Source of the DNA: Gammaproteobacteria bacterium
Lineage (GTDB): Bacteria > Pseudomonadota > Gammaproteobacteria > Poriferisulfidales > Oxydemutatoraceae
Length of the DNA: 7,289 nucleotides
Direction of reading: 5' to 3'
NCBI GenBank assembly: GCA_007570905.1
Contig: RKSI01000073.1
Span: 1 to 7,289 of the forward strand
Under the pieces are notes generated by a model. That model saw nothing but the letters and a program-made list of their open reading frames with translations, made no database searches and was not told the origin of the DNA. Shown here in pieces: positions 1-6,368 of the stretch; position 1 is the first letter of the stretch, and every line of letters begins with the position of its first letter. The position numbers and the translations under genes were made by a program.

Positions 1-9
1 ACCGCCCGT

Positions 10-801
10 TCAGCGCGGGCTGGCCGCCGTCTGTCTGCTCATCACCATCAGCGCCGCGCCGACGGCAATCAGCGGCAGCGACAGCAACTGCCCCATCGTC
101 AGCCAGTTCCAGGCGATGAAGCCGATGTGGGCGTCCGGCTCGCGGAAGAATTCGGCGGCGAAGCGCATCACGCCGTAGAGCAGCGCGAACATGCCGCTGA
201 CGGCGCCGATGCCGCGCGGCCTCGCCGAATAAACCCACAAGACCGCGAACAGCACGACGCCTTCCAGCAGCAGTTCATACAATTGTGACGGGTGGCGCGC
301 GACATCGCCGGCCATCGGAAAGACCATGCCCCACGGCAGGTCGGTCGCGCGCCCCCACAATTCGCCGTTGATGAAGTTGCCGGCGCGCCCGGCGCCGAGG
401 CCGACGGGCGCCAGCGGCGCGGCGAAGTCGGCGACTTCAAGAAACCGCAGGCCGTTCTTGCGCGCGAAGAACAGCATCGCGCCGGCGGCGCCCAGCAGGC
501 CGCCGTGAAAACTCATGCCGCCTTCCCAGACGCGAAACAGCATCAGCGGGTCGGCGGCGAACGCGGCGAAGTGGTAAAACACCACATAGCCGGCGCGCCC
601 GCCTATGATGACGCCGACCACGCCGTAAAACAGCAGGTCGCCGACCTGCGCGGCGCGCACCTTCCGCCACGCCAATTGCCCGCGCCGCGTGCCCAGCAGG
701 TAAAAGGCGGCGAAACCGGCCAGATACATCAGGCCGTACCACCGCACCTGCAGCGGGCCGATGGAAACGGCGACCGGGTCGAATTCGGGAAACACCAGCA
801 T
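10..801 (-). CDS. lgt: Prolipoprotein diacylglyceryl transferase
   Basis: Inner-membrane enzyme that moves a diacylglyceryl group from phosphatidylglycerol to the lipobox cysteine of prolipoproteins, the first step of lipoprotein maturation. The 263-aa product resembles E. coli Lgt almost throughout: N-terminal FPEFDPV and WYGLMYL (residues 4-27), GGRAGYV (67-73), RVWEGGMSFHGG (90-101) with the essential His at H99, and the signature GAGRAGNFINGELWGR (136-151) with R139 matching the essential E. coli Arg143. RHPSQLYE, EFFREPDA and MGQLLSLP follow in the usual order. Hydrophobic stretches fit a multi-span membrane protein. It is slightly shorter than the E. coli protein, missing part of the loop before RHPSQLYE. 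The ATG is chosen because the Lgt N-terminus aligns there; I see no Shine-Dalgarno sequence before it. It is transcribed away from the DUF255 gene. Only 9 bases lie downstream, so whether thyA follows, as in many gammaproteobacteria, cannot be seen. Confidence 0.97.
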   Translation of the reverse strand: MLVFPEFDPVAVSIGPLQVRWYGLMYLAGFAAFYLLGTRRGQLAWRKVRAAQVGDLLFYGVVGVIIGGRAGYVVFYHFAAFAADPLMLFRVWEGGMSFHGGLLGAAGAMLFFARKNGLRFLEVADFAAPLAPVGLGAGRAGNFINGELWGRATDLPWGMVFPMAGDVARHPSQLYELLLEGVVLFAVLWVYSARPRGIGAVSGMFALLYGVMRFAAEFFREPDAHIGFIAWNWLTMGQLLSLPLIAVGAALMVMSRQTAASPR

Positions 802-878
802 ATACGCTATGGTAACTTATCGCCCGCCGCGCCGCCGATGTCGGGTAAGATAGGGCGGCCCGGCAAGGGCGCCGCACC
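802..878. promoter_or_regulatory. Divergent intergenic region, lgt / DUF255 gene
   Basis: This 77-bp gap separates two divergent starts, so it should hold promoters for both, perhaps overlapping. It contains AT-richer islands (801-820 and 846-851, TAAGAT) in an otherwise GC-rich stretch. TAAGAT could be a rightward -10 box, but I find no convincing -35 at normal spacing, and no clear pair for lgt. A weak purine run (AAGGG, 865-869) sits 9 nt before the rightward ATG and may act as its ribosome binding site. The promoter role is inferred from gene layout rather than from a strong motif. Confidence 0.35.
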
Positions 879-2963
879 ATGTCTCACAGCAAAAACCGTC
901 TCGCGGAGGAAACCAGTCCGTATTTGCAGCAGCACGCCGACAACCCGGTGGACTGGTTTGCGTGGGGCGCCGAGGCGCTTGAAAAGGCGCGCGCCGAAGA
1001 CAAGCCGGTGCTGCTGTCCATCGGTTATTCGGCCTGCCACTGGTGCCATGTCATGGCGCACGAATCGTTCGAGGACGCCGAAACCGCCGCGCTGATGAAC
1101 GAACTGTTCGTCAATATCAAGGTGGACCGCGAGGAGCGCCCCGACATCGACAAGATATACCAGACCGCGCAACTGCTGCTGACGCGGCGCACCGGCGGCT
1201 GGCCGCTGACGATGTTTCTCGCCGCCGACGACCAGTCGCCTTTCTTCGGCGGCACCTACTTTCCGAAACAGCCGCGCCACGGCCTGCCGTCGTTCAAGGA
1301 GGTGTTGCGCCTCGCCCACGATTATTACCGCAGCCGGCGCGGCGAGATACGCGACAACGCCGCCGCCGTGCGCGGCGCCCTCGCCAAAATCTACGGGCCG
1401 GACGACGCCGCGGCGGCGCCGGCGCCGCAGTTGCAGGACGCCGCCGCGCGCGCGCTGGAAAACCTGTTTGACCCGGAGCACGGCGGCCTTGGAACCGAGC
1501 CGAAGTTTCCGCAATGCGCGTGCCTGGAGTGGGCGCTGGATTACTGGGCGCGGGGCGCGCCGCCCGCAGCGCGCGCGCGCAGCGCGCACATCGCGCTGTT
1601 CACGCTGGAGCGGATGAGCCGCGGCGGCGTGTACGACCAGATTGGCGGCGGCTTTTACCGCTACTCGGTGGACGAGCGCTGGGAGATACCGCACTTTGAG
1701 AAGATGCTGTACGACAACGGCCCGCTGCTCGGGCTGCTGGCGCGGGCGTGGAGCGCCGGCGGCGGCGCGATGCTGCGCGACAAGGCGCGCGAGACCGCGC
1801 GCTGGGTGATGCGCGAGATGCAGTTGCCCGAAGGCGGTTATTGTTCAACGCTGGACGCCGATTCGGAGGAAGGCGAGGGCGCGTATTATGTCTGGAGCGA
1901 GCGCGAGTTGGAAGAACTGCCGCAGGACGAGCGCCAGGTTGTCCGGCACTGCTACCATCTCGACCGGCGCGCCAATTTCGAGGGCCGTCATCATCTGGCC
2001 GAATGGCGCACCCCGGAGCAGACGGCGCAACATCTGAAGCGCGCGCCCGATGAGGTGCGCGGCCTGCTGCAACGCGCGCGCGAGACGCTGTTCAACCGCC
2101 GCCTTGAGCGCACGCCGCCGGCGCGCGACGACAAGATACTGACCGGCTGGAACGCGCTGATGATCAAGGGCATGGCCGAGGCCGCCTACCGCTTCGGCGA
2201 ACCCGAATACGAGGCGTCGGCGCGGCGCGCGCTGTCGTTCATCCGCCGGGTGATGTGGCGCGACGGGCGTTTGCTTGCGACCTGCCGCGACGGGCGCGCG
2301 CGCCTCAACGCCTACCTGGACGACTACGCTTTTCTGATGGACGCCATCCTGTGCCTGAGCCAGGCGCGCTGGGACGGCGGCGACTTTCTGTTTGCGGTGC
2401 GCCTTGCCGACACGCTGCTGGAACAATACGAAGACACGCAGCGCGGCGGCTTTTATTTCACGCCGCACGACCACGAGAGTTTGATTCAGCGCCCGCGCGT
2501 GCTGGCCGACGAGGCGACGCCGTCCGGCTACGGAACCGCCGCGGTCGCGCTCGGGCGTATCGGCATGATGCTGGGAGAGGAACGCTACCTGCGCGCGGCG
2601 GCGCGCGCGCTGGAGCAGGCGGCGGCGGCGATGCAGCGCGCGCCGGAACACCACACGACGCTGCTGAAAGCGCACGCCGAGCAGTGCGAGCCGCCCGAGA
2701 TTGTCATTATCAGGGGCGGCGACGAGACGCTGCGTCAATGGCTGGCGGAGACGGCGCGCCATTACCATCCGGCGCGGCTGTGCTTCGCCATTCCGGCGCA
2801 CGCGCAAGACCTGCCGCCGGCGTTCGCCGACAAGCGCGCGCCGTCTGATGCGGGCGCGGCGGTTGCGTATCCGTGCCGCGGCACTGTCTGCGACGCGCCG
2901 CTGCACGACCTCGGCGCGCTGGCGCAACACCTGCGCGCCGGCGCCGCCACATTCGCCGGATGA
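879..2963 (+). CDS. Thioredoxin-fold DUF255 protein, YyaL/SPATA20 family
   Basis: A 694-aa protein of the widespread family that includes Bacillus YyaL and human SPATA20. Residues 1 to about 165 form the thioredoxin-like DUF255 domain: the opening NRLAEETSPYLQQHADNPVDW (from residue 6), then SACHWCHVM with the redox-type pair C53-x-x-C56, VDREERPDID, and GGWP. The rest matches the helical-barrel part (six-hairpin glycosidase-like fold): EPKFPQ (207-212), HFEKMLYDNG (from H272), DDKILTGWNAL (417-427), YLDDYAF, and DEATPSG (544-550). A second cysteine pair, C666 and C671, lies near the C-terminus, as in relatives. Length is normal for the family and the reading frame is intact. The biochemical role of the family is not settled: the CxxC suggests thiol chemistry and the barrel suggests sugar or small-molecule binding, but both are inference. 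No signal peptide is seen, so it is probably cytoplasmic. The ATG at 879 gives the family N-terminus and has a weak AAGGG upstream. The stop overlaps the next start, implying co-transcription and coupled translation with the acyltransferase. Confidence 0.93.
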   Translation: MSHSKNRLAEETSPYLQQHADNPVDWFAWGAEALEKARAEDKPVLLSIGYSACHWCHVMAHESFEDAETAALMNELFVNIKVDREERPDIDKIYQTAQLLLTRRTGGWPLTMFLAADDQSPFFGGTYFPKQPRHGLPSFKEVLRLAHDYYRSRRGEIRDNAAAVRGALAKIYGPDDAAAAPAPQLQDAAARALENLFDPEHGGLGTEPKFPQCACLEWALDYWARGAPPAARARSAHIALFTLERMSRGGVYDQIGGGFYRYSVDERWEIPHFEKMLYDNGPLLGLLARAWSAGGGAMLRDKARETARWVMREMQLPEGGYCSTLDADSEEGEGAYYVWSERELEELPQDERQVVRHCYHLDRRANFEGRHHLAEWRTPEQTAQHLKRAPDEVRGLLQRARETLFNRRLERTPPARDDKILTGWNALMIKGMAEAAYRFGEPEYEASARRALSFIRRVMWRDGRLLATCRDGRARLNAYLDDYAFLMDAILCLSQARWDGGDFLFAVRLADTLLEQYEDTQRGGFYFTPHDHESLIQRPRVLADEATPSGYGTAAVALGRIGMMLGEERYLRAAARALEQAAAAMQRAPEHHTTLLKAHAEQCEPPEIVIIRGGDETLRQWLAETARHYHPARLCFAIPAHAQDLPPAFADKRAPSDAGAAVAYPCRGTVCDAPLHDLGALAQHLRAGAATFAG

Positions 2964-3718
2964 GAACGCTGCGGTTTGCGGCCCGCGTCGTGCTGGCCGG
3001 GTCGCATGTACTGCTGGCGCTGGTGCTGTCGCTTTTCCTGCTGCCGGCGCGCGAGGACGCCGGTTTCAGCCGCTTTCAGCGGCAACTGATGCGCTGGCTG
3101 ATGGCGCGCTGCCTGCGCCTGCTGAATATCCATGTGCGCGTGCGCGGCGAACCGTCCGAAGGCGCGCGGCTGATTGTCTCCAACCACATCTCGTGGCTTG
3201 ACATCCTGGTCATCGGCAGCGTCAGCCCGGCGTGTTTTCTGTCCAAGTCCGAGGTGCGGCGCTGGTTTGTGTTCGGCTTTCTCGCCGCGCGTTTCGGCAC
3301 CGTTTTCATGCGCCGCGGCAGCGGCGCCGGCAACGCGCTGGACGCGATCAACGCGCGCCTGTCGCAGGGCATGGCGGTGGCGGTGTTTCCCGAAGGAACC
3401 ACTTCCGACGGCACCGCCATCAGGCCGTTTTACCCGCGCATGCTGGCCGCCGCGATAGACGCCGGCGTGCCGGTGCAGCCGGTGGCGCTGCGCTATCCCG
3501 CGCCCGGCGGCGGCGTCAACGCGCTGGTGCCTTTTGTCAGAAACCAGCCGCTGTTCCGGCACCTGATGCCGCTGCTGCGGGAGAAGTCGGTTGAGGCCGT
3601 GGTCGGTTTCATGCCGCCGATAGACCCGCGCGAATCCGACCGCCGCCGCCTTGCCGAGCAGTCGCGCGCCGCCATCGTCCGCGAGTTTGAAAGCATCGCC
3701 GCGGCGCAGCAGTGTTGA
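2960..3718 (+). CDS. PlsC-type 1-acylglycerol-3-phosphate acyltransferase
   Basis: A 252-aa lysophospholipid acyltransferase of the PlsC/LPLAT family, which acylates position 2 of lysophosphatidic acid (or a related lyso-lipid) at the inner membrane. A hydrophobic N-terminal segment (about residues 7-28) fits a membrane anchor. The catalytic box is NHISWLD with H76-x4-D81. The second box, FPEGT (143-147), binds the glycerol-phosphate part. FMRRGSG (116-122) lies between them as usual. The start is the ATG at 2960, which overlaps the upstream stop as ATGA. An in-frame ATG at 2873 would add 29 Arg/Ala-rich residues that look like shadow coding of the upstream gene. No Shine-Dalgarno is visible, so translation is probably coupled. 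Substrate cannot be fixed from sequence: it could be true PlsC, or an OlsA-like enzyme making ornithine lipids, but no olsB lies in this window. The family is certain; the exact substrate is not. Confidence 0.9.
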   Translation: MRTLRFAARVVLAGSHVLLALVLSLFLLPAREDAGFSRFQRQLMRWLMARCLRLLNIHVRVRGEPSEGARLIVSNHISWLDILVIGSVSPACFLSKSEVRRWFVFGFLAARFGTVFMRRGSGAGNALDAINARLSQGMAVAVFPEGTTSDGTAIRPFYPRMLAAAIDAGVPVQPVALRYPAPGGGVNALVPFVRNQPLFRHLMPLLREKSVEAVVGFMPPIDPRESDRRRLAEQSRAAIVREFESIAAAQQC

Positions 3719-3720
3719 TG

Positions 3721-3739
3721 CGGCGCCGGTGTTGCGCCG
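3721..3739 (+). terminator. Weak hairpin after acyltransferase gene
   Basis: Two bases after the acyltransferase stop, CGGCGC (3721-3726) can pair with GCGCCG (3734-3739) around a 7-nt loop. The stem is GC-only but there is no T-run after it, so as an intrinsic terminator it is incomplete. It also overlaps the possible -35 box of the tRNA promoter. It may only slow or stabilise the 3' end. Confidence 0.22.
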
Positions 3740-3762
3740 ATGCGGCGGCGTTGTGCTATTAT
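3732..3762 (+). promoter_or_regulatory. Extended -10 promoter for tRNA-Pro
   Basis: TGCTATTAT (3754-3762) is a good extended -10 element: TGn followed by TATTAT, five of six matches to TATAAT. The upstream TTGCGC (3732-3737) could be a weak -35, with a longer than ideal 19-nt spacer, which an extended -10 tolerates. A GC-rich CCGCGCC directly follows the -10 and resembles the discriminator of stringently controlled stable-RNA promoters. Expected initiation near 3769-3771 leaves a leader of about 8-10 nt before the tRNA. The motif is seen directly; activity and stringent control are inferred. Confidence 0.55.
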
Positions 3763-3778
3763 CCGCGCCTGTGGCGCT

Positions 3779-3855
3779 CGGAGTGTAGCTCAGCCTGGTA
3801 GAGCACTGCCTTCGGGAGGCAGGGGCCGGAGGTTCAAATCCTCTCACTCCGACCA
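3779..3855 (+). tRNA. proK: tRNA-Pro (anticodon CGG)
   Basis: A complete 77-nt cloverleaf with encoded CCA. The acceptor stem CGGAGTG pairs with CACTCCG, and the C1-G72 pair is typical of bacterial tRNA-Pro. The D-arm is GCTCAGCCTGGTAGAGC. The anticodon stem CTGCC/GGCAG encloses loop TTCGGGA with anticodon CGG (3813-3815) and G37, as expected for proline. The T-arm GGAGG-TTCAAAT-CCTCT has one G-T pair. It closely resembles E. coli tRNA-Pro genes. It decodes CCG, a frequent proline codon in this GC-rich DNA. It has its own promoter upstream, and a protein gene starts 21 nt downstream without an evident terminator between, so the two may share a transcript processed at the tRNA 3' end. The proK symbol follows E. 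coli usage for the CGG isoacceptor. Confidence 0.97.
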
Positions 3856-3876
3856 CGCGCAAACGACAAAAATCCT

Positions 3877-4554
3877 GTGCCGTTGAACACGAAGAAAACC
3901 ATGGTCTTTGCGGCCTGCCTGCTGGCGGGCGGCGGCGCGTGCGCGGAGTGTTCGCGCGACGATGTGAATTATTTCCTTGAAAAAGGTTTCAGCCGCGACC
4001 AGGTCGCCGCGATTTGCGGCGACGCGCCCGCGCCCGCGCGCCGCGCTCCGGCGGCGGACGAATACGAAGGCTTTGAGGAAAGCCGCCGGCGCCAAAGCCG
4101 CGGCGAGGCGATGCGCCGCGAACGCCGCGAGGATGTGTCGCTGCTGGAGGCGGCGGTGAGCGCGTGGGATGTCGTCGTAACGCCGCGGCACCTGACCTAC
4201 ACCCGCAAACTGTGCCTCGGCGCCGGCGGCAGCCCCGAAGTCGCGGCGCGCGTGAAGGTTTGCCCGGAAGTGCGCTACCGGGTTTATTTCAAGGGGCTGA
4301 AGGTCGGCGGCTACCAGCGCGAATATGTGCTGGTGGGGCGGCGCGAGATTGAAGTGGAAGGCAGGGTCAAACGCAAACTGCTGCACGACTTCGAGGAATA
4401 CCAGCCGGAGATACGCCGGCAGTTGATGGGTTCATACCGCGCGCGCACGCGCGACGGCGGCACCGTGATTCCGGTTCGCAAGGATTATCCGTTGCAACGG
4501 GTGTATCAGGTGCTGCGCAACTACGCCGCGCGCGCCTCGCGCGCCGCTTCCTGA
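3877..4554 (+). CDS. Unrecognised exported protein, four mature cysteines
   Basis: I do not recognise this 225-aa protein. From the GTG at 3877 it begins with a short basic n-region (NTKK), a hydrophobic core and a signal peptidase I-type ACA|E site after residue 23, so it is probably periplasmic. The lipobox pattern is absent. The mature N-terminus is a compact segment with C25 and C47 framing DDVNYFLEKGFSRDQVAAI. An Ala/Pro/Arg-rich, highly charged linker follows (about 50-85). The C-terminal part (about 88-215) is beta-rich looking, with C113 and C129, RYRVYFKGLKVGGYQREYVLVG, and a late helix ending in Ala/Arg residues. Two disulphides are possible. Start choice is uncertain: TTG at 3883 gives nearly the same signal peptide, while ATG at 3901 would remove its positive charges; no Shine-Dalgarno supports any of them. 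Third codon positions are strongly G/C as in neighbours, so it is a genuine gene. It starts 21 nt after tRNA-Pro and probably shares its transcript. Function is unknown. Confidence 0.82.
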   Translation: MPLNTKKTMVFAACLLAGGGACAECSRDDVNYFLEKGFSRDQVAAICGDAPAPARRAPAADEYEGFEESRRRQSRGEAMRRERREDVSLLEAAVSAWDVVVTPRHLTYTRKLCLGAGGSPEVAARVKVCPEVRYRVYFKGLKVGGYQREYVLVGRREIEVEGRVKRKLLHDFEEYQPEIRRQLMGSYRARTRDGGTVIPVRKDYPLQRVYQVLRNYAARASRAAS

Positions 4555-4568
4555 GCTTTCCGGGGCCG

Positions 4569-4590
4569 CGCCCGCCGGACGCCCGCCGGA
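4569..4590. repeat. 11-bp tandem duplication
   Basis: CGCCCGCCGGA occurs twice head to tail (4569-4579 and 4580-4590) just after the exported-protein gene, in the convergent gap. Its origin may be simple slippage in GC-rich DNA. Confidence 0.7.
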
Positions 4591-4610
4591 CGCCGTTCCC
4601 GGCACGGCGT
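4590..4610 (+). terminator. Hairpin in convergent gap
   Basis: ACGCCGT (4590-4596) pairs perfectly with ACGGCGT (4604-4610) around loop TCCCGGC, followed by two more T residues on the plus strand. It lies 36 nt after the exported-protein stop, between convergent genes, where a terminator is expected. The T-run is too short for a strong intrinsic terminator. A second stem, TGCCGC/GCGGCA (4612-4630, 7-nt loop), follows directly and could serve either strand. I regard this as a plausible but weak termination region. Confidence 0.38.
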
Positions 4611-4654
4611 TTGCCGCCGCGATAGCGGCATTGATGGTGTTCCCGGCACGGCGT
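4595..4654. repeat. 16-bp direct repeat pair in convergent gap
   Basis: The 16-mer GTTCCCGGCACGGCGT occurs exactly at 4595-4610 and again at 4639-4654, with start points 44 nt apart. The first copy includes the loop and right arm of the hairpin at 4590-4610; the second lacks a matching left arm. The stretch between contains the short stem 4612-4630. No coding role is apparent. It could be a small dispersed intergenic repeat or a local duplication. Confidence 0.75.
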
Positions 4655-4665
4655 GCGCCGCGGCG

Positions 4666-6198
4666 TCAGTCCACGATGACCGACGGCGCTTCCATCTCGC
4701 CGGGAATCTCAAGCCCCATCAGGTCGAGCACCGTCGGCGCGATGCTGCTGATGCTGCAACCGCTCGCCAGGTGGCCGGGCATCTTGTCTTTGCCGACAAT
4801 CAGGCACGGCACCGGGTTGGTCGTGTGCTGGGTGTTCGGCTGCTTGGTGGCGGTGTCGAGCATCTCGTCGCAGTTGCCGTGGTCGGCGGTAATCAGCGTT
4901 GTCCAGCCGTGTTCAAGCGCCGCGTCCACCAGGCGCCCGGTCTCGCGGTCCACCGTTTCCACCGCCTTGATAATCGGCCCGGGCGTGGCGGTGTGTCCGA
5001 CCATGTCGGCGTTGGCGAAATTGACGACGGCAAAGACATGCTCGCGCTTTTTCAGCACGGCGATGGTGGCGTCGGCGACTTCGCGCGCGCTCATCTCCGG
5101 CTGCATGTCGTAGGTGTCGACTTTGGGCGAGTCTATCAGCGCGCGCTCCTCGCCCGGCAGCGGCTGCTCTATGCCGCCGTTGAAGAAGAAGGTGACATGC
5201 GGGTATTTCTCGGTCTCGGCGCAGTGGAACTGCTTCAGGCCGGCGTCGCTGATGACGCGCGCGAGCGTCGCGCGGGGGCGGATGGGCGAGAACGCAATCA
5301 GGCACGGGAAAGACTGGTCTATCTCGGTCATCGTGGCGATGTCGGCCAGTTCGGCGGCGCCGCGGTCGAAGGTGTTGAAGTCGGCGATGGCCAGCGCCTT
5401 CACCAGTTGGCGCGGGCGGTCGTTGCGGAAGTTGAACAGGATGGCGTTTTCGCCGGCAATCGGCTGCGCGCCCGGCAGCACCGTCGGTTCAATGAACTCG
5501 TCGCCGGTGCCGGCGCGGTGGGCCGCGGTGACGGCGTCTTCGGCGCTGTTTGCGCGCGCGCCCTCGTTCAGCGCCAGCGCGCGCCACGCTTTGCCGGTGC
5601 GCTCCCAGCGGTTGTCCCTGTCCATCGCGTAATAACGGCCCATGATGGTTGCGATGACGCCGCCGGCCTGGCGCAGCGGCTCGTTGATCCGGCTGATGAA
5701 CTTGTGCGCGCAGCGCGGCAGCGTGTCGCGCCCGTCTGTGATGACATGCACCATCGGACGGCAGCCCTGCTCGCGCGCCAGCCGAATCAGCGCCAGCAGG
5801 TGGCTGACATGCGAGTGCACGCCGCCGTCGGAGACCAGGCCGAGCAGGTGAATCGGGCGGTCGGCGCCCTTCGCCTTCTTCATCATGAAGACCAGCGACG
5901 GGTTGTCGAAGAAACTGCCGTCCTCAATGGCGTTGTTGATGCGCACCAGGTCCTGCGGCACGACGCAGCCGCAGCCCATCGTGATGTGGCCGACCTCGGA
6001 ATTGCCGATTTGCCCCGGCGGCAGGCCGACCGAAGGCCCGGACGCCTCCAGCAGCGTGTGCGGGTAGTCGGAGAAAAAGCGGTCGAGGCGCGGCGTGTTG
6101 GCGAGATAAATGGCGTTGTTGGTCTTGCCCGGGCTGATGCCGAAGCCGTCAATGATAATCAGCAGCGTCCGGTTGACGCCGGAAGGGGTTGCGGGCAT
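4666..6198 (-). CDS. gpmI: Phosphoglycerate mutase, 2,3-BPG-independent
   Basis: Cytoplasmic two-metal (usually Mn2+) enzyme that interconverts 3- and 2-phosphoglycerate in glycolysis and gluconeogenesis, belonging to the alkaline phosphatase superfamily. The 510-aa length is typical. The start shows LLIIIDGFG with metal ligand D17. GQIGNSEVGH carries the phosphorylated catalytic serine S67. The inserted transferase domain holds LLGLVSDGGVHSH (118-130) and TDGRD (154-158). The C-terminal phosphatase part supplies D398 and H402 (ANADMVGHT), D439 and H440 (TADHGN), and H458, matching the known ligand order of the Geobacillus enzyme. DGRDTLPR replaces the more common DGRDTPP, a minor change. The ATG at 6198 is the only sensible start and lacks a Shine-Dalgarno. 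It lies downstream of tatC on the same strand, separated by a G-tract repeat region that would be its mRNA leader, with a candidate promoter at the tatC end. It converges with the exported-protein gene. Confidence 0.97.
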   Translation of the reverse strand: MPATPSGVNRTLLIIIDGFGISPGKTNNAIYLANTPRLDRFFSDYPHTLLEASGPSVGLPPGQIGNSEVGHITMGCGCVVPQDLVRINNAIEDGSFFDNPSLVFMMKKAKGADRPIHLLGLVSDGGVHSHVSHLLALIRLAREQGCRPMVHVITDGRDTLPRCAHKFISRINEPLRQAGGVIATIMGRYYAMDRDNRWERTGKAWRALALNEGARANSAEDAVTAAHRAGTGDEFIEPTVLPGAQPIAGENAILFNFRNDRPRQLVKALAIADFNTFDRGAAELADIATMTEIDQSFPCLIAFSPIRPRATLARVISDAGLKQFHCAETEKYPHVTFFFNGGIEQPLPGEERALIDSPKVDTYDMQPEMSAREVADATIAVLKKREHVFAVVNFANADMVGHTATPGPIIKAVETVDRETGRLVDAALEHGWTTLITADHGNCDEMLDTATKQPNTQHTTNPVPCLIVGKDKMPGHLASGCSISSIAPTVLDLMGLEIPGEMEAPSVIVD

Positions 6199-6366
6199 GA
6201 ATGGTTTGCGGGGTTGCGGGCGCGGGCAGTGCTGCGGGTGTCGGGCTGCGGGTGTAAGCGCGGGCGGTGTTGCGGGTGTCGGTGTGGGTTGCGGGCGAGG
6301 GCGAGGGTGTGAGCGCGGGCAGGGTTGCGGGTGTCGGGTGTCGGGCTGCGGGTGTCGGGCTGCGGG
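6199..6366 (-). repeat. G-tract repeat region, gpmI leader
   Basis: The gap between tatC and gpmI is a degenerate repeat. On the plus strand, seven GGG tracts start exactly every 7 nt from 6322 to 6364, built of units GGGTGTC, GGGCTGC and GGGTTGC. An identical 21-bp stretch occurs at 6232-6252 and 6346-6366. A related 26-bp unit (GCGCGGGC then TTGC or CTGC then GGGTGTCGG) occurs at 6220-6245, 6258-6283 and 6313-6338. By hand count the plus strand at 6201-6360 has 91 G, 28 C, 33 T and 8 A. The mRNA of gpmI would therefore be about 57% C and 18% G here, like a Rho-utilisation region. The plus (template) strand meets the usual G-quadruplex pattern with 4-nt loops. The repeats and composition are seen directly; any role in termination, quadruplex formation or regulation is inferred. 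Confidence 0.85.
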
Positions 6367-6368
6367 AT

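Noticed and set aside
292..1095. A 267-codon plus-strand open frame across lgt and the intergenic region
   Set aside because: It lies antisense to the conserved Lgt core and continues out of frame into the DUF255 gene; no motif supports it.
1845..2930. A 361-codon minus-strand open frame inside the DUF255 gene
   Set aside because: Arg/Ala-rich low-information translation opposite a gene with clear family motifs; a compositional shadow.
2873..2959. A 29-residue N-terminal extension of the acyltransferase
   Set aside because: It is Arg/Ala-rich shadow coding of the upstream gene in another frame. The ATG at 2960 gives a normal membrane-anchored PlsC N-terminus and an ATGA overlap.
3779..3855. 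tRNA-Pro as an integration site for a mobile element
   Set aside because: No integrase gene and no second copy of the tRNA 3' end are visible within the window; the downstream gene has the same codon style as its neighbours.
4521..4712. A 63-codon minus-strand frame across the convergent gap
   Set aside because: It overlaps both flanking genes' ends and consists of Arg/Ala/Pro-rich translation of the GC-rich repeats, with no supporting start signal.
4771..6312. A 513-codon open frame on the plus strand antisense to nearly all of gpmI
   Set aside because: It mirrors the gpmI codon pattern. GC-rich third positions remove stop codons on the opposite strand. Its Val/Gly/Arg/Ala-rich product has no recognisable domain, while gpmI has every catalytic motif.
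6199..6366. The repeat region as a CRISPR array
   Set aside because: Units are 7 nt and 26 nt and degenerate, without uniform repeats and unique spacers, and no cas genes are nearby.
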